Shown in pieces: positions 19,011-29,538 of a DNA stretch of 64,000 nt. Both the position numbers and the translations under genes were made by a program. The notes beneath the pieces were generated by a model. The model ran no database searches. It had not been told where the DNA came from and worked only from the letters and a program-made list of their open reading frames with translations. How positions within the stretch are numbered: the stretch's first letter is position 1; each line of letters starts with the position of its first letter. The stretch comes from Syntrophales bacterium (lineage in GTDB: Bacteria; Desulfobacterota; Syntrophia; Syntrophales; UBA2210): contig JALNXD010000009.1 of assembly GCA_023230565.1 (NCBI GenBank), positions 26,855-90,854 of the forward strand, read 5' to 3'.

Positions 19011-20687
19011 ATGATTCTGGGAATCGATGTGGGAGGGACACATACCGATGCCGTACTCATTGACGGCAATCGAGTTGTAGAAAAGGTAAAGGTCGTAACC
19101 GACCGGATCGATCTCTCCCGCTCTCTTCTGAAAGTGACTGATAAAGCGCTGCATGAAACAAATCCTGAGGATCTCGAACGGGTAGTGCTGAGCACCACCA
19201 TATCAACCAATGCAATCGTCCAGAACCTGACCAGCCCGGTAGGCATGATTCTGGCGAGCGGGCCGGGTCTTTCGCCCAGTGCGCTCCGGATAAACGAAAA
19301 TTGCCATTTTGTCTCCGGATATGTAAACCACAGAGGCATTCCGGTGGCGCCGATCGACAAGGGAACTGTCCAAAAAACAGGAATGCTTTTTAAAACCAGC
19401 GGCATTGATCATATAGGTATTGTAGGGAAATTTTCCTGCCGCAATCCCGACATTGAAACCGATATCGAAGACGCGCTCGGATTCACATTCAGCCACTGTT
19501 CGCTCGGCCATAGAATGTCGGGGAACCTTAATTTCCCAAGGCGTATTGCCACCACATATCTGAACGCCTCCATTTCAGATATCTACGGAGATTTTATAAC
19601 AATGGTCACCGCGTTTGCAGGCCGGTTCAAAGCTTCCTTCCCCATTTTCATCCTTAAAGCCGACGGAGGGACATTTGAAATCAATCAATCAGCCCGGTAC
19701 CCGGTGCAGACAATACTTTCCGGACCGGCGGCAAGCATAATGGGGATACTGAGCCTGGCTGAATTCACGACGGACGCAGTCGCACTGGATATAGGAGGCA
19801 CTACGACTGATATTGCCATATTCGCGGACGGCTCGCCTCTTCTGGAACCGCTGGGTGTAACTATTGCGGGCCATAAAACGTTGATACGCGGGCTCCGGAC
19901 GCGGTCAATCGGAATCGGCGGTGACAGTGCAGCGGAATTTGTAAATGGTGAATATATAATCGGTCCGGAAAGAAAAGGACCGGCTGCGGCATTTGGAGGG
20001 CCGTGCCCCACCCCGACGGACGCCATGGTCGTCCTCGGACTCACGGAAATAGGCGATAAAGAAAAGGCCCTTGCTGCGATCGGCACAATTGCTCAAAAGG
20101 CCGGCCACACTGCAGGGAAAGCGGCTGAAACCATTTTTGACGAAACCTGCAGAAAGATTGCCCGGGCGGTAATTGGTATGGTGGAAGAAGTGAACAATGA
20201 ACCCGTCTATACCATCCACGAACTTTTGGAAGGAAAGCGCATAAAACCGGAAAGGCTTTACGCGGTAGGCGGTCCGGCCGAACCCATGGCGCCCGCAATC
20301 GGCAGTATTTTGGGGTATTCCGTAAATATTCCCGATCACGCAGAGGTTGCCAATGCCGTAGGCGCCGCCCTGGCGAGAACGACCACGGAACTGACTGTCC
20401 TTGCCGATACCGAAAAAATGATTGCGACTATTGTGGAAGAAGGGCTGCAGCTTTCAATTTCGCCAAAATTTTCAAAGGCCGATGCCATCGGGATTTGCAA
20501 GGAAAAACTGCGGGAAAGAGCCCTTTCAATGGGTGCTGCTGAAGAGGATCTGGAGCTTGAAATTATCGAAGAGCACGTTTTCAATATGGTAAGAGGGTAC
20601 TCAAAAGTCGGCCAAAACATCAGAATCAAAGGCCAGGTGAAACCGGGGCTGATCTCCCGCTGTATGAAAAGCGCCCCAGCCCGATAA
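19011..20687 (+). CDS. Hydantoinase A / oxoprolinase family protein
   Basis: A 558-residue protein with the HyuA fold. The ATP-binding phosphate loops of the ASKHA fold are visible: GIDVGGTHTDAVLID at the start and LDIGGTTTDIAIFADGS near residue 260. The STTISTNAIVQ motif is typical for this family, which ATP-dependently opens hydantoins, 5-oxoproline or carboxylates acetone and acetophenone. No HyuB subunit is adjacent, so the substrate is open. GAGGGTAAC precedes the ATG. A deacetylase-family gene follows 140 bp later; co-function is speculative. Confidence 0.88.
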   Translation: MILGIDVGGTHTDAVLIDGNRVVEKVKVVTDRIDLSRSLLKVTDKALHETNPEDLERVVLSTTISTNAIVQNLTSPVGMILASGPGLSPSALRINENCHFVSGYVNHRGIPVAPIDKGTVQKTGMLFKTSGIDHIGIVGKFSCRNPDIETDIEDALGFTFSHCSLGHRMSGNLNFPRRIATTYLNASISDIYGDFITMVTAFAGRFKASFPIFILKADGGTFEINQSARYPVQTILSGPAASIMGILSLAEFTTDAVALDIGGTTTDIAIFADGSPLLEPLGVTIAGHKTLIRGLRTRSIGIGGDSAAEFVNGEYIIGPERKGPAAAFGGPCPTPTDAMVVLGLTEIGDKEKALAAIGTIAQKAGHTAGKAAETIFDETCRKIARAVIGMVEEVNNEPVYTIHELLEGKRIKPERLYAVGGPAEPMAPAIGSILGYSVNIPDHAEVANAVGAALARTTTELTVLADTEKMIATIVEEGLQLSISPKFSKADAIGICKEKLRERALSMGAAEEDLELEIIEEHVFNMVRGYSKVGQNIRIKGQVKPGLISRCMKSAPAR

Positions 20688-20827
20688 AGCCGGTCTTTTT
20701 ATGATAATCAAATGATGCTGCTGCGTGTGTTCAATTATATTGCTCAAGTATCAGCATGAGGACGACGTGAAAGAAAGCTGCCAGATACGCGTTTTCAAAT
20801 TCGCTTACCCGGAAGAAGGAAAAACCA

Positions 20828-22141
20828 ATGAAGAAAATAAAAAAAACGGGCCTTGTTTTTTTCCCCGCCTTTGACTGGGCTATTTCACCGACCCATCCCG
20901 AACGGGAAGAGCGGCTCCTTTATACACAGGACCAGGTATTTGAAGAAGGACTTCTCGATTTTGAAAATATTATCGAATATAAACCCGGTCTCGCAACATA
21001 TGAGGATATAAATCGAATCCACATAAGTGTACCTGATGCAGAAAAGGTAACCACTCAGTCTCACCTGATTTCCGCAGGCGGCGCAATAACCGCCGCTGAA
21101 AAAGTAATGGAAAAGAACGTGGACAATGCCTTTGCACTCGTGCGCCCGCCGGGACATCATGCAATGAGGGTGGTTCATGGAGCCAGAGGATTCTGTAATA
21201 TTAATATTGAAGCGATCATGATCGAATATATCCGGAGAAAATACGGCCCCAAACGAATAGCTGTCGTGGATACGGATTGCCATCACGGAGATGGCACAGA
21301 AGACATTTTCTGGCATGACCCTCATACACTTTATATTTCCGTTCATCAGGACGGAAGAACACTCTACCCCGGAACGGGATTCCCGCGAGAATTCGGCGGC
21401 CCTAATGCGTATGGATGCAATATCAATATTCCTCTCCCTCCAGGTACGTCGGAAGAAGGTTTCCTGTTCACGCTCGACAATGTGATTCTTCCCATATTGA
21501 AGGATTATAATCCGGATATAATCATCAATTCCGCGGGCCAGGACAATCATTACACCGATCCGATAACCAACATGAATTTTACGGCCCAGGGGTATGCGAT
21601 TTTAAGCGAACGCCTGTCACCCCATATCGCCGTCCTCGAGGGAGGGTATTCTGTGGAAACCGCCCTGCCTTATATTAATGTCGGAATCATTCTTGCAATG
21701 GCCGGACTCGATTATTCACAGGTACGGGAACCGGATTACGATCCGGCTTTGATAAAACAGAAACCTGAAACCACAAAATACATAGAAGAACTTGCCTCGG
21801 CACTTATGAAAAAATGGGAATCAAGAAATGATGAAAAGAATAAATTGCCTCGAAGCGGTCAGTTCGAAAGCCGAACGAAGAGCATTTATTACGACACGGA
21901 TAATATTCATGAAGAACAGACCGAATCGGTCCGTCTCTGTAATGACTGCAGCGGTCTTGTAACCGTAGATTCAAGAGCTACTACAGGCAACAGAATCTTC
22001 GCTGTAATCGTACCCGGCCAAAGCTGTCCCGTGTGCAGAAAGCGGGGAGAAGAAATATTTGCTTCAAAAAGCAAATCTCTTTACGACTACATATATTTCC
22101 AGGACAGAGACTGCGATGTCTATGAATGTCGAAAGCGTTAG
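20828..22141 (+). CDS. Histone deacetylase family protein with C-terminal zinc ribbon
   Basis: A 437-residue arginase/deacetylase-fold enzyme. Catalytic elements are in place: RPPGHHA (His110, His111), DTDCHHGDGT with zinc ligands Asp150 and His152, NSAGQDNH with Asp239, and EGGYS at 271. Bacterial relatives deacetylate acetylated lysines (AcuC), polyamines or other amides. An added C-terminal part of about 100 residues carries CNDC (371-374) and CPVC (400-403), a zinc ribbon not usual for the family. Substrate unknown; AcuC-type control of acyl-CoA metabolism is possible given the many acyl-CoA genes here. Confidence 0.88.
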   Translation: MKKIKKTGLVFFPAFDWAISPTHPEREERLLYTQDQVFEEGLLDFENIIEYKPGLATYEDINRIHISVPDAEKVTTQSHLISAGGAITAAEKVMEKNVDNAFALVRPPGHHAMRVVHGARGFCNINIEAIMIEYIRRKYGPKRIAVVDTDCHHGDGTEDIFWHDPHTLYISVHQDGRTLYPGTGFPREFGGPNAYGCNINIPLPPGTSEEGFLFTLDNVILPILKDYNPDIIINSAGQDNHYTDPITNMNFTAQGYAILSERLSPHIAVLEGGYSVETALPYINVGIILAMAGLDYSQVREPDYDPALIKQKPETTKYIEELASALMKKWESRNDEKNKLPRSGQFESRTKSIYYDTDNIHEEQTESVRLCNDCSGLVTVDSRATTGNRIFAVIVPGQSCPVCRKRGEEIFASKSKSLYDYIYFQDRDCDVYECRKR

Positions 22142-22227
22142 AAAGCTTTTGATCCCGGGTTCATCGGGATCGACATTCGTTCGGAATGTCCGGATTAAAG
22201 AAGAGTTCAATGGAGGAGGAGCAGGTA

Positions 22228-22638
22228 GTGAGTAATGAAGATATAAAGAAGAGAACCCGGAAAAGAGCTGAACTGCTTTTCGGCAAAGGAATCCGGATGA
22301 ACCCGCCTTATCATATGTGGAAGGCATTCGACAGAGATCTTGCCAATGATTTCTCCATGTTCATCACCGGTAATCTGTACTCCAGGGATGTGCTTACATT
22401 GAAGGAGCGCCAGATGGCCGCCTGCGCGATGCTCGCGGCGCTCAGGGCGCCCGATGAGTTGAAGCTGCATATTAACGCAGCGCTGAACGTCGGGTGCGAC
22501 AGGGGAAAACTCGCGGAAATTTTTTTCCAGCTTGCACCCTATGGAGGTATGCCGGCGGTCAATGAGGCTCTTGCGATTTACCGGGATGTGCTTACTGAAA
22601 GGGGCGAATGGCCTGTTGAGACGAATGAGATCGGCTGA
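22228..22638 (+). CDS. Carboxymuconolactone decarboxylase (CMD/AhpD-like) family protein
   Basis: A 136-residue helical CMD-domain protein. LTLKERQMAACAMLAALRAPDEL, the HINAALNVG segment with its His, and IFFQLAPYGGMPAVNEAL match the family pattern (helix with acidic/Cys residue, H-x-x-AL-x-x-G, YxGxP). The GTG at 22228 is chosen because GGAGGAGG lies eight bases before it; the ATG 42 bp upstream has no such site. There is no CxxC peroxidase pair, so it is closer to decarboxylase-like than AhpD proteins. Physiological reaction unknown. Confidence 0.82.
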   Translation: MSNEDIKKRTRKRAELLFGKGIRMNPPYHMWKAFDRDLANDFSMFITGNLYSRDVLTLKERQMAACAMLAALRAPDELKLHINAALNVGCDRGKLAEIFFQLAPYGGMPAVNEALAIYRDVLTERGEWPVETNEIG

Positions 22639-22653
22639 AACGTCTGTTCAGAT

Positions 22654-22697
22654 AAAAAAACGCCGGGCGATTTCCATTTTCAGCCCGGCATTTTTTT
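22654..22697. terminator. Bidirectional rho-independent terminator
   Basis: Perfect 7-bp stem GCCGGGC (22662-22668) / GCCCGGC (22683-22689), followed by ATTTTTTT on the plus strand and preceded by AAAAAAA, which is a U-tract for the minus strand. It sits between the convergent CMD and biotin-carrier genes. Confidence 0.85.
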
Positions 22698-22708
22698 GTA
22701 GCTGCAAA

Positions 22709-22924
22709 TCAATCAAGAATTACAAGGACCTGATCCACTTCAACTTTTTCATCTTCTTCCACTCGTATTTCCGCCACCCTGCCATCGACGGGAGTGTACA
22801 CCGAATTTTCCATTTTCATTGCTTCAATGACTATAATTTCTTCATCCGCTTCCACTCTGTCACCGATATCGACCATAATTTCATGAATCTTTCCTGGCAT
22901 GGGGGCGAGGACTTCCCTTCCCAT
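22709..22924 (-). CDS. Stand-alone biotin/lipoyl-type carrier protein
   Basis: A 71-residue protein made only of a biotinyl domain. EAMKMEN carries the biotinylation site Lys37; LAPMPGKIHEIMV and PVDGRVAEIRV are the two half-barrel sequences. The start at 22924 has AGGAGG six bases upstream; the frame upstream is open but lacks support. Such small carriers shuttle carboxyl groups for acyl-CoA carboxylases or decarboxylases. No carboxyltransferase or biotin carboxylase gene is in the window, so its partner is encoded elsewhere. Confidence 0.88.
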   Translation of the reverse strand: MGREVLAPMPGKIHEIMVDIGDRVEADEEIIVIEAMKMENSVYTPVDGRVAEIRVEEDEKVEVDQVLVILD

Positions 22925-23105
22925 AGTAAACCTCCTCAGGATACACGATACGCCGGCGGCTTCGCTTCGCCTACCATTTATTGAAAAAAAGGTCAAGCAC
23001 TTTGAACAAAATCAGAGGTGGTTTATAAAACTGACTTTTGACACCTGGCTTGATTCGTGCTAGATACGATGTGGCAACTGGCCGCACGACAAACGGAGGT
23101 GCCCT

Positions 23106-23903
23106 GTGGCACAAAGCAGAGATTCGGCAACATCCGAACTGGAAAGGCTTCTTGAAATTATCGCACGTTTGAGATCGCCTGACGGATGTGCCTGGGACCG
23201 GACAAGAACCCCTCTTGACGTGAACCGCTATCTTGTTGAAGAAGCGTACGAGACTGTGGATGCCGTCATCGAAGGATCGCCTGATCATATAAAAGAAGAG
23301 CTGGGGGACCTTCTGTTTCAAATCCTTTTTCTTGCGCACATGTTCGAAGAGGCTGATGAATTCGACATCGCCCAGGTTATGTCGGGAATATCGGAAAAAA
23401 TGATTCGCCGTCATCCTCATGTGTTCGGCACTACAAAGGCTGAATCAGTCGAATCCATCAGAAGAAACTGGGAAGAAATAAAAAAGAGAGAGCGTGGAGA
23501 CGGCTACAGGCCTGAATCGGTTCTGGAAGACATACCCCGTTCGCTTCCTCCCATGGTAAAAGCGCGCAAGATAGGCGAAAAGGCAGCCAGGGCGGGCTTT
23601 GATTGGGATTCAATAGAAGGGGTTTTGGATAAGGTAGAGGAAGAAATAAATGAATTCAAGGCAGCCCTTTTGAAACATGATGCCGCACACATCGAAGAAG
23701 AATTCGGCGATCTTCTTTTTTCGATGATAAACCTCTCTCGCTTCGCTGCCGTGGATCCCGACCGGGCGCTTTTGAAATCGATCGCAAAATTTGCAAAGAG
23801 GTATACATTTATCGAAGCGGAATTAAAAAAAGCGGGCAAAGATCCTCAAGATGCACCAATGGAAGAGATGAACCGGCTGTGGAATCTCTCAAAAGAAAGG
23901 TAA
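23106..23903 (+). CDS. mazG: Nucleoside triphosphate pyrophosphohydrolase MazG
   Basis: A 265-residue tandem MazG protein that hydrolyses NTPs to NMP and pyrophosphate. Both EExxE metal-binding repeats are present: EEAYETVDA with KEELGDLLFQILF in the N-terminal half, and KVEEEINEFKAAL with EEEFGDLLFSMINLSR in the C-terminal half. CAWDRTRTPLDVNRYLVEE is the canonical N-terminal motif. The GTG start at 23106 follows GGAGG by seven bases. It is divergent from the biotin carrier. Confidence 0.95.
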   Translation: MAQSRDSATSELERLLEIIARLRSPDGCAWDRTRTPLDVNRYLVEEAYETVDAVIEGSPDHIKEELGDLLFQILFLAHMFEEADEFDIAQVMSGISEKMIRRHPHVFGTTKAESVESIRRNWEEIKKRERGDGYRPESVLEDIPRSLPPMVKARKIGEKAARAGFDWDSIEGVLDKVEEEINEFKAALLKHDAAHIEEEFGDLLFSMINLSRFAAVDPDRALLKSIAKFAKRYTFIEAELKKAGKDPQDAPMEEMNRLWNLSKER

Positions 23904-23921
23904 GGGGAAAAAATACGGGCC

Positions 23922-24107
23922 ATGAAGTTTCTACTCTGTCTGACAGGACTAGTGTTAATCATCGAAGGACTTCCCTATTTCGTTTTTCCCGACCGAATCA
24001 AAACGTATCTTATGAAAGTCGCTGAAACACCTGATTCTACTCTCCGGGTCCTCGGTTTTATATCGGTACTCATCGGTCTTTCGCTCGTGTATTTCGGAAG
24101 GATGTAA
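23922..24107 (+). CDS. DUF2065 family small membrane protein
   Basis: A 61-residue protein with two hydrophobic segments (residues 2-20 and 43-58) around a short loop containing PYFVFPDRIKTYL. This matches the DUF2065 (YjeT-like) inner-membrane proteins, whose function is unknown. It starts 18 bp after mazG and is probably co-transcribed. Confidence 0.8.
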   Translation: MKFLLCLTGLVLIIEGLPYFVFPDRIKTYLMKVAETPDSTLRVLGFISVLIGLSLVYFGRM

Positions 24108-24217
24108 AACTACGGAGATCGAAATCCCCGGAATCCGGCCGCAGGTGATATAATTTATTTGACTTCCTTTCTTTTTTCTGATTATCTGCCTGAATTTTCA
24201 TTATAAAAGCACGAAAT

Positions 24218-25240
24218 ATGAAAACAGAGGATTTCAATTACCATCTTCCCGGCGAACTGATCGCGCAGAAACCGTGCTCGGTGAGGGACAGGTCCCGCAT
24301 GATGGTGGTAAACCGGTCAACCGGCGTAATCGAAAGCAGATATTTCCATGATTTCCCTTTCTATCTCGAAAGCGGAGATGCCCTCGTAGTAAACGACTCC
24401 AAAGTAATACCGGCCCGTCTGGTCGGTAAAAAGGCGACAGGGGGAACTATAGAACTGCTGCTTCTTGAAAAAGTGAGTGCACTTGAGTGGACAGTCCTCT
24501 TGAGGCCCGGCAAGCGTGTTAAAAAAGGAACCAGAATATTTTTTGACAGGTCTTCCTGGGCCGAAGTCGAGGAAAATGTCACCGCGAAGAAATGGCTTCT
24601 CAGTTTTCACAGCGATCTTGATTTCGATGTCTTCCTGGAGCGACACGGAAGAGCCCCGCTTCCCCCCTATATAAAAAGAAAGGCCGGAAATGCCGGGACA
24701 GCCGATCTTGAGAGATATCAGACAGTGTATGCCAGTGTTCCCGGGTCCGTCGCGGCACCGACCGCAGGGCTTCATTTTTCCGATGAAATACTCCGGCTGA
24801 TAAGGGCAAAAGGAATCTCCATTGCCCCGGTAACCCTTCATGTAGGATACGGCACTTTTCTTCCCATAGAATCAGAAACCGTTGAGGATCACACAATGGA
24901 ATCCGAATCTTTTTTTGTATCCTCCTCTTCGGCATCGATTATCAATACGGCAAAACGAATTGTGGCAGTGGGAACTACTTCGGTGCGGACGCTCGAATCA
25001 TCTGCCGGCGAAAGAGGAATGTTGACAATGAAGAGCGGCAGCACCAGCCTTTTCATCTATCCGGGATACCGGTTCAAAAAAGTGGGTGCACTTCTGACAA
25101 ATTTTCATCTCCCTTCGTCTTCGTTATTTCTTCTCGTGTGTGCATTCGGGGGAACGGAACTGATGAAAGAAGCCTATTCAAGGGCAATTGAAGAAAAATA
25201 TCGCTTTTACAGCTATGGAGATTGCATGCTTATTATATGA
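24218..25240 (+). CDS. queA: S-adenosylmethionine:tRNA ribosyltransferase-isomerase
   Basis: A 340-residue QueA that transfers the ribosyl part of SAM to preQ1 in tRNA to form epoxyqueuosine. Family motifs are MKTEDFNYHLPGELIAQKP at the start, VVNDSKVIPARL, APTAGLHFSDEIL, VTLHVGYGTFLPI and TNFHLPSSSLFLLVCAF. The following tgt performs the preceding step of the same pathway, making a queuosine group. Confidence 0.96.
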   Translation: MKTEDFNYHLPGELIAQKPCSVRDRSRMMVVNRSTGVIESRYFHDFPFYLESGDALVVNDSKVIPARLVGKKATGGTIELLLLEKVSALEWTVLLRPGKRVKKGTRIFFDRSSWAEVEENVTAKKWLLSFHSDLDFDVFLERHGRAPLPPYIKRKAGNAGTADLERYQTVYASVPGSVAAPTAGLHFSDEILRLIRAKGISIAPVTLHVGYGTFLPIESETVEDHTMESESFFVSSSSASIINTAKRIVAVGTTSVRTLESSAGERGMLTMKSGSTSLFIYPGYRFKKVGALLTNFHLPSSSLFLLVCAFGGTELMKEAYSRAIEEKYRFYSYGDCMLII

Positions 25241-25432
25241 AAAATGAACAGCGTGATACCCGCCCGCTTGTACGAAGCGCCCGTTTTCGGCGCGCGCCAT
25301 TGAGTGCAAAGCGCGAGTTTGCCGGAACAGCTTCAAGGACGTTCCCGGACGAAACACCGGTCTGAGCCGGGCAGAATCTCATGCCCCTGATCGGGGAATA
25401 AACGAGCTCACGCATTACTTGGCTGGAAGCCC

Positions 25433-25455
25433 GTAATGCCGAAAAAGGGCATTAC
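25433..25455 (+). promoter_or_regulatory. Perfect hairpin upstream of tgt
   Basis: GTAATGCC (25433-25440) and GGCATTAC (25448-25455) form an 8-bp stem with a 7-base loop, 28 bp before the tgt start in the 242-bp gap after queA. It could affect tgt expression; I could not match it to a preQ1 riboswitch. Confidence 0.4.
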
Positions 25456-25479
25456 AATGGAAAGCAGGAACAGGAATAA

Positions 25480-26619
<1,140 letters not shown>

Positions 26620-26631
26620 GGAGGGGAAAAA

Positions 26632-26967
26632 ATGATATCCGGATTAGCATACGCAATGGGAGCACCCGGACAGGGCGGTGGAGGAGCCCAAGGAGGGGGA
26701 GATCTCCACTTTATTATTTTAATGGTCGCTATTTTTGCAATTTTCTATTTTCTCATGATTCGGCCGCAGCAGAAGAAGCAGAAAGAAGTAAAAGAGATGC
26801 TGAACAATCTTGGCCACGGCGATCAAATTGTGACGACAGGTGGAATCCATGGGAAGATCACCGGAATCACGGAACAGATCGTTACACTCGAGATTGCCGA
26901 AAAAACACGGATAAAAATATCTCGAAGCGCGATTGCAGGGATTACTCAGAAAGCCGCTCAGGAATAA
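26632..26967 (+). CDS. yajC: Preprotein translocase subunit YajC
   Basis: A 111-residue protein with one membrane segment (about 24-42, LHFIILMVAIFAIFYFLMI) followed by the family signature RPQQKKQKEVKEML and LGHGDQIVTTGGIHGKI. A Gly/Gln-rich stretch precedes the membrane segment. It is an accessory of SecDF in the inner membrane. GAGGAGGGG precedes the ATG; secD follows 30 bp later. Confidence 0.95.
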   Translation: MISGLAYAMGAPGQGGGGAQGGGDLHFIILMVAIFAIFYFLMIRPQQKKQKEVKEMLNNLGHGDQIVTTGGIHGKITGITEQIVTLEIAEKTRIKISRSAIAGITQKAAQE

Positions 26968-26997
26968 CGAAGCGTTCACGGAGGAAGGAATACATCC

Positions 26998-28602
26998 ATG
27001 TTCGACAGGAATATCAAAGCGAGGATCGGAATAAGCCTGATAGTAATCCTCATTGCACTTTTTTATCTGATGCCCTCGTTAACTGATCACATCCCCTCAT
27101 TCTGGAAAAAGAATCTGCCCAGTGAAAAGATTCATCTGGGTCTGGATCTCCAGGGCGGCATGCATCTTGTACTGGAGGTTCAAGCAGACAAGGCGGTTGA
27201 AAGTTCAGTGGAACGAATTGCCAACAATCTTCAAGAGTTCCTCATGGAAAAGAGAATCCGGTTCCGGAATCTTGAACGTGTTGACGGCACGTTCATCACT
27301 ATTGAGCTGGCATCGGGCGAAGCATCCGATCGATTCAGAACTCTTTTGAACGATAACTTTTCTAATCTCATAATTGCAGATTCGAAGGTCTCCGAGGGAA
27401 GAGAAACACTGCGGCTCACATTGCAAAACGAGCAAATCCAGTCCATAAAAAAATTCGCTCATGAACAGAGTCTTGAAACTATACGGAACAGAGTCGATCA
27501 ATTCGGTGTTTCGGAACCTGAAATAGTTCCACAGGCAGACGGGAGAATTCTTGTACAGCTCCCAGGCATAAAAGATCCGCAAAGAGCCATAAATCTGATC
27601 GGAAAAACGGCCCTTCTGGAATTCAAGCTCGTCGATGACGGGCATAGCCTGGATGAAGCCCTGAAAGGCAATGTGCCGCCCGGCGATGTACTGGCATACG
27701 GTTCGAGGCTGGATCCCTCTACGGGCCAGCGCACCCGCGTTCCTTACCTGCTGCAGGATAAAACGCTCCTGACGGGCGAATCGCTTGAAGACGCCAAAGT
27801 GGCAATCGGAAATCGTTTCGGGGAACCGTATGTCGCTATAAAATTCGATTCGCAGGGAGCCCGCGATTTCGAGAGGATAACCGGACAACATGTCAAAGAA
27901 CGCCTCGCCATTGTTCTTGACGGTGTCGTGCATTCGGCACCGGTTATTCAGGAGCGCATATCGGGTGGAAATGCCCAGATTACAGGAAACTTTACCATGG
28001 AAGAGGCACATGATCTTGCCATCGTCCTCAGAGCGGGCGCTCTTCCCGCGCCGGTCGACATTCTGGAACAGCGCACTGTAGGTCCTTCACTCGGTCAGGA
28101 TTCTATAAATAAAGGATTTCTGTCGATAATAATCGGCATGATCATCGTTCTAATTTTCATGATATTCTATTACAGCTATTCGGGAATCATAGCGGACACC
28201 GCGCTTATCCTGAACATTCTTATTATTCTGGGAGCGCTGGCAGCATTTAAAGCCACCCTCACGCTTCCGGGAATTGCCGGAATCGTGCTCACAATCGGAA
28301 TGGCCGTCGATGCAAACGTCCTTATTTTCGAAAGAATAAGGGAAGAACTCAGGATCGGCAAATCGCCGAGAGCAGCCGTTGCCGCAGGATACGGAAAAGC
28401 TTTGATTACAATTATAGATGCGAATATTACAACCCTGATCGCTGCAGTGGTGCTGTTTCAATTCGGAACGGGGCCGGTCAAAGGTTTCGCCGTAACTCTT
28501 TCAATCGGTATCGTAAGCAGCATGTTTACCGCTATTTTTGTGACACGGATCATTTACGATTACCTCATCTGGCATAGAAAAATCAAACTGGTCAGGATAT
28601 AG
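26998..28602 (+). CDS. secD: Protein translocase subunit SecD
   Basis: A 534-residue membrane protein that, with SecF, uses the proton gradient to pull exported proteins through the translocon. One N-terminal membrane segment is followed by LGLDLQGGMHLVLEV, the periplasmic P1 domain, then a block of five segments beginning after TVGPSLGQDSINKG, with AVDANVLIFERIREE as the conserved motif. GGAGGAAGG precedes the ATG. Confidence 0.97.
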   Translation: MFDRNIKARIGISLIVILIALFYLMPSLTDHIPSFWKKNLPSEKIHLGLDLQGGMHLVLEVQADKAVESSVERIANNLQEFLMEKRIRFRNLERVDGTFITIELASGEASDRFRTLLNDNFSNLIIADSKVSEGRETLRLTLQNEQIQSIKKFAHEQSLETIRNRVDQFGVSEPEIVPQADGRILVQLPGIKDPQRAINLIGKTALLEFKLVDDGHSLDEALKGNVPPGDVLAYGSRLDPSTGQRTRVPYLLQDKTLLTGESLEDAKVAIGNRFGEPYVAIKFDSQGARDFERITGQHVKERLAIVLDGVVHSAPVIQERISGGNAQITGNFTMEEAHDLAIVLRAGALPAPVDILEQRTVGPSLGQDSINKGFLSIIIGMIIVLIFMIFYYSYSGIIADTALILNILIILGALAAFKATLTLPGIAGIVLTIGMAVDANVLIFERIREELRIGKSPRAAVAAGYGKALITIIDANITTLIAAVVLFQFGTGPVKGFAVTLSIGIVSSMFTAIFVTRIIYDYLIWHRKIKLVRI

Positions 28603-28611
28603 GAGCTGGCG

Positions 28612-29532
28612 ATGGAATTTATCAAAGCTGGAACAAATATAAATTTCGTAGGAAAAATGAAGATCGCCTTCTGGGTTTCTTTGGCGATGATTATAATAAG
28701 TGTAGTATCGTTGATCGTGCACGGAGGCCTCAACCTGGGAATCGATTTTGCAGGCGGCACAATGGTTCAAATTAAATTCGCCACACCTACCGGCGCCAAT
28801 GAAATACGCGATGCCTTAAGAGCGGTGAATCTTGAAGGAAGTGTGATCCAGCGATTCGGTACACGCGGCGAAAATGAATTTCTGATTAAAACGGAAAAAT
28901 CGAGTTCCGATCTCAAGGGATTGTCAGATGATATTGAAAAGGCACTGGCCACCAGCTACGGAACCGGCGATTTTGAAGTGAGGCGCGTTGAAGTGGTCGG
29001 GCCCAAAGTCGGCCAGGATCTGCGTACCAAGGGCATACTTGCAATACTCTATGCCATGGTGGGTATACTGATTTACATCACCTGGCGCTTCGAATTCAGA
29101 TATGCCATTGGCGCAATTATCGCCCTTCTTCAAGACGTGTTTATCACGGTAGGAATTTTTTCCATTCTCGGCAAGGAGTTCACCTTGCCGATTGTCGCAG
29201 CACTGCTCACGATAATCGGCTATTCACTTAACGACACCATTGTGGTTTTCGATCGAATACGCGAGAATATCAAGGGAATAAAGAAGCGAAGTACGGCGGA
29301 AGTAGTAAACGGAAGCATAAACCAGACGTTGAGCAGGACACTTCTGACATCTCTTACAACCCTTCTCGTCGTGGCGGCGCTTTTCTTCCTGGGCGGCGCC
29401 GTCATACACGATTTTGCCTTCGCTCTTCTTGTGGGAATTATTGTGGGAACCTATTCCTCTGTTTTTGTTGCGAGTCCGTTAATACTGGCATGGGAGAGAA
29501 TCAGGCCGACGAAACCGAAGAAAAAGAGGTAG
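28612..29532 (+). CDS. secF: Protein translocase subunit SecF
   Basis: A 306-residue partner of SecD with six predicted membrane segments. LGIDFAGGTMVQIKF, VGPKVGQDLRTKGILA and NDTIVVFDRIRENIKG are the SecF signatures. It starts 9 bp after secD. The basic C-terminus (PTKPKKKR) faces the cytoplasm. Confidence 0.97.
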   Translation: MEFIKAGTNINFVGKMKIAFWVSLAMIIISVVSLIVHGGLNLGIDFAGGTMVQIKFATPTGANEIRDALRAVNLEGSVIQRFGTRGENEFLIKTEKSSSDLKGLSDDIEKALATSYGTGDFEVRRVEVVGPKVGQDLRTKGILAILYAMVGILIYITWRFEFRYAIGAIIALLQDVFITVGIFSILGKEFTLPIVAALLTIIGYSLNDTIVVFDRIRENIKGIKKRSTAEVVNGSINQTLSRTLLTSLTTLLVVAALFFLGGAVIHDFAFALLVGIIVGTYSSVFVASPLILAWERIRPTKPKKKR

Positions 29533-29538
29533 AACACG

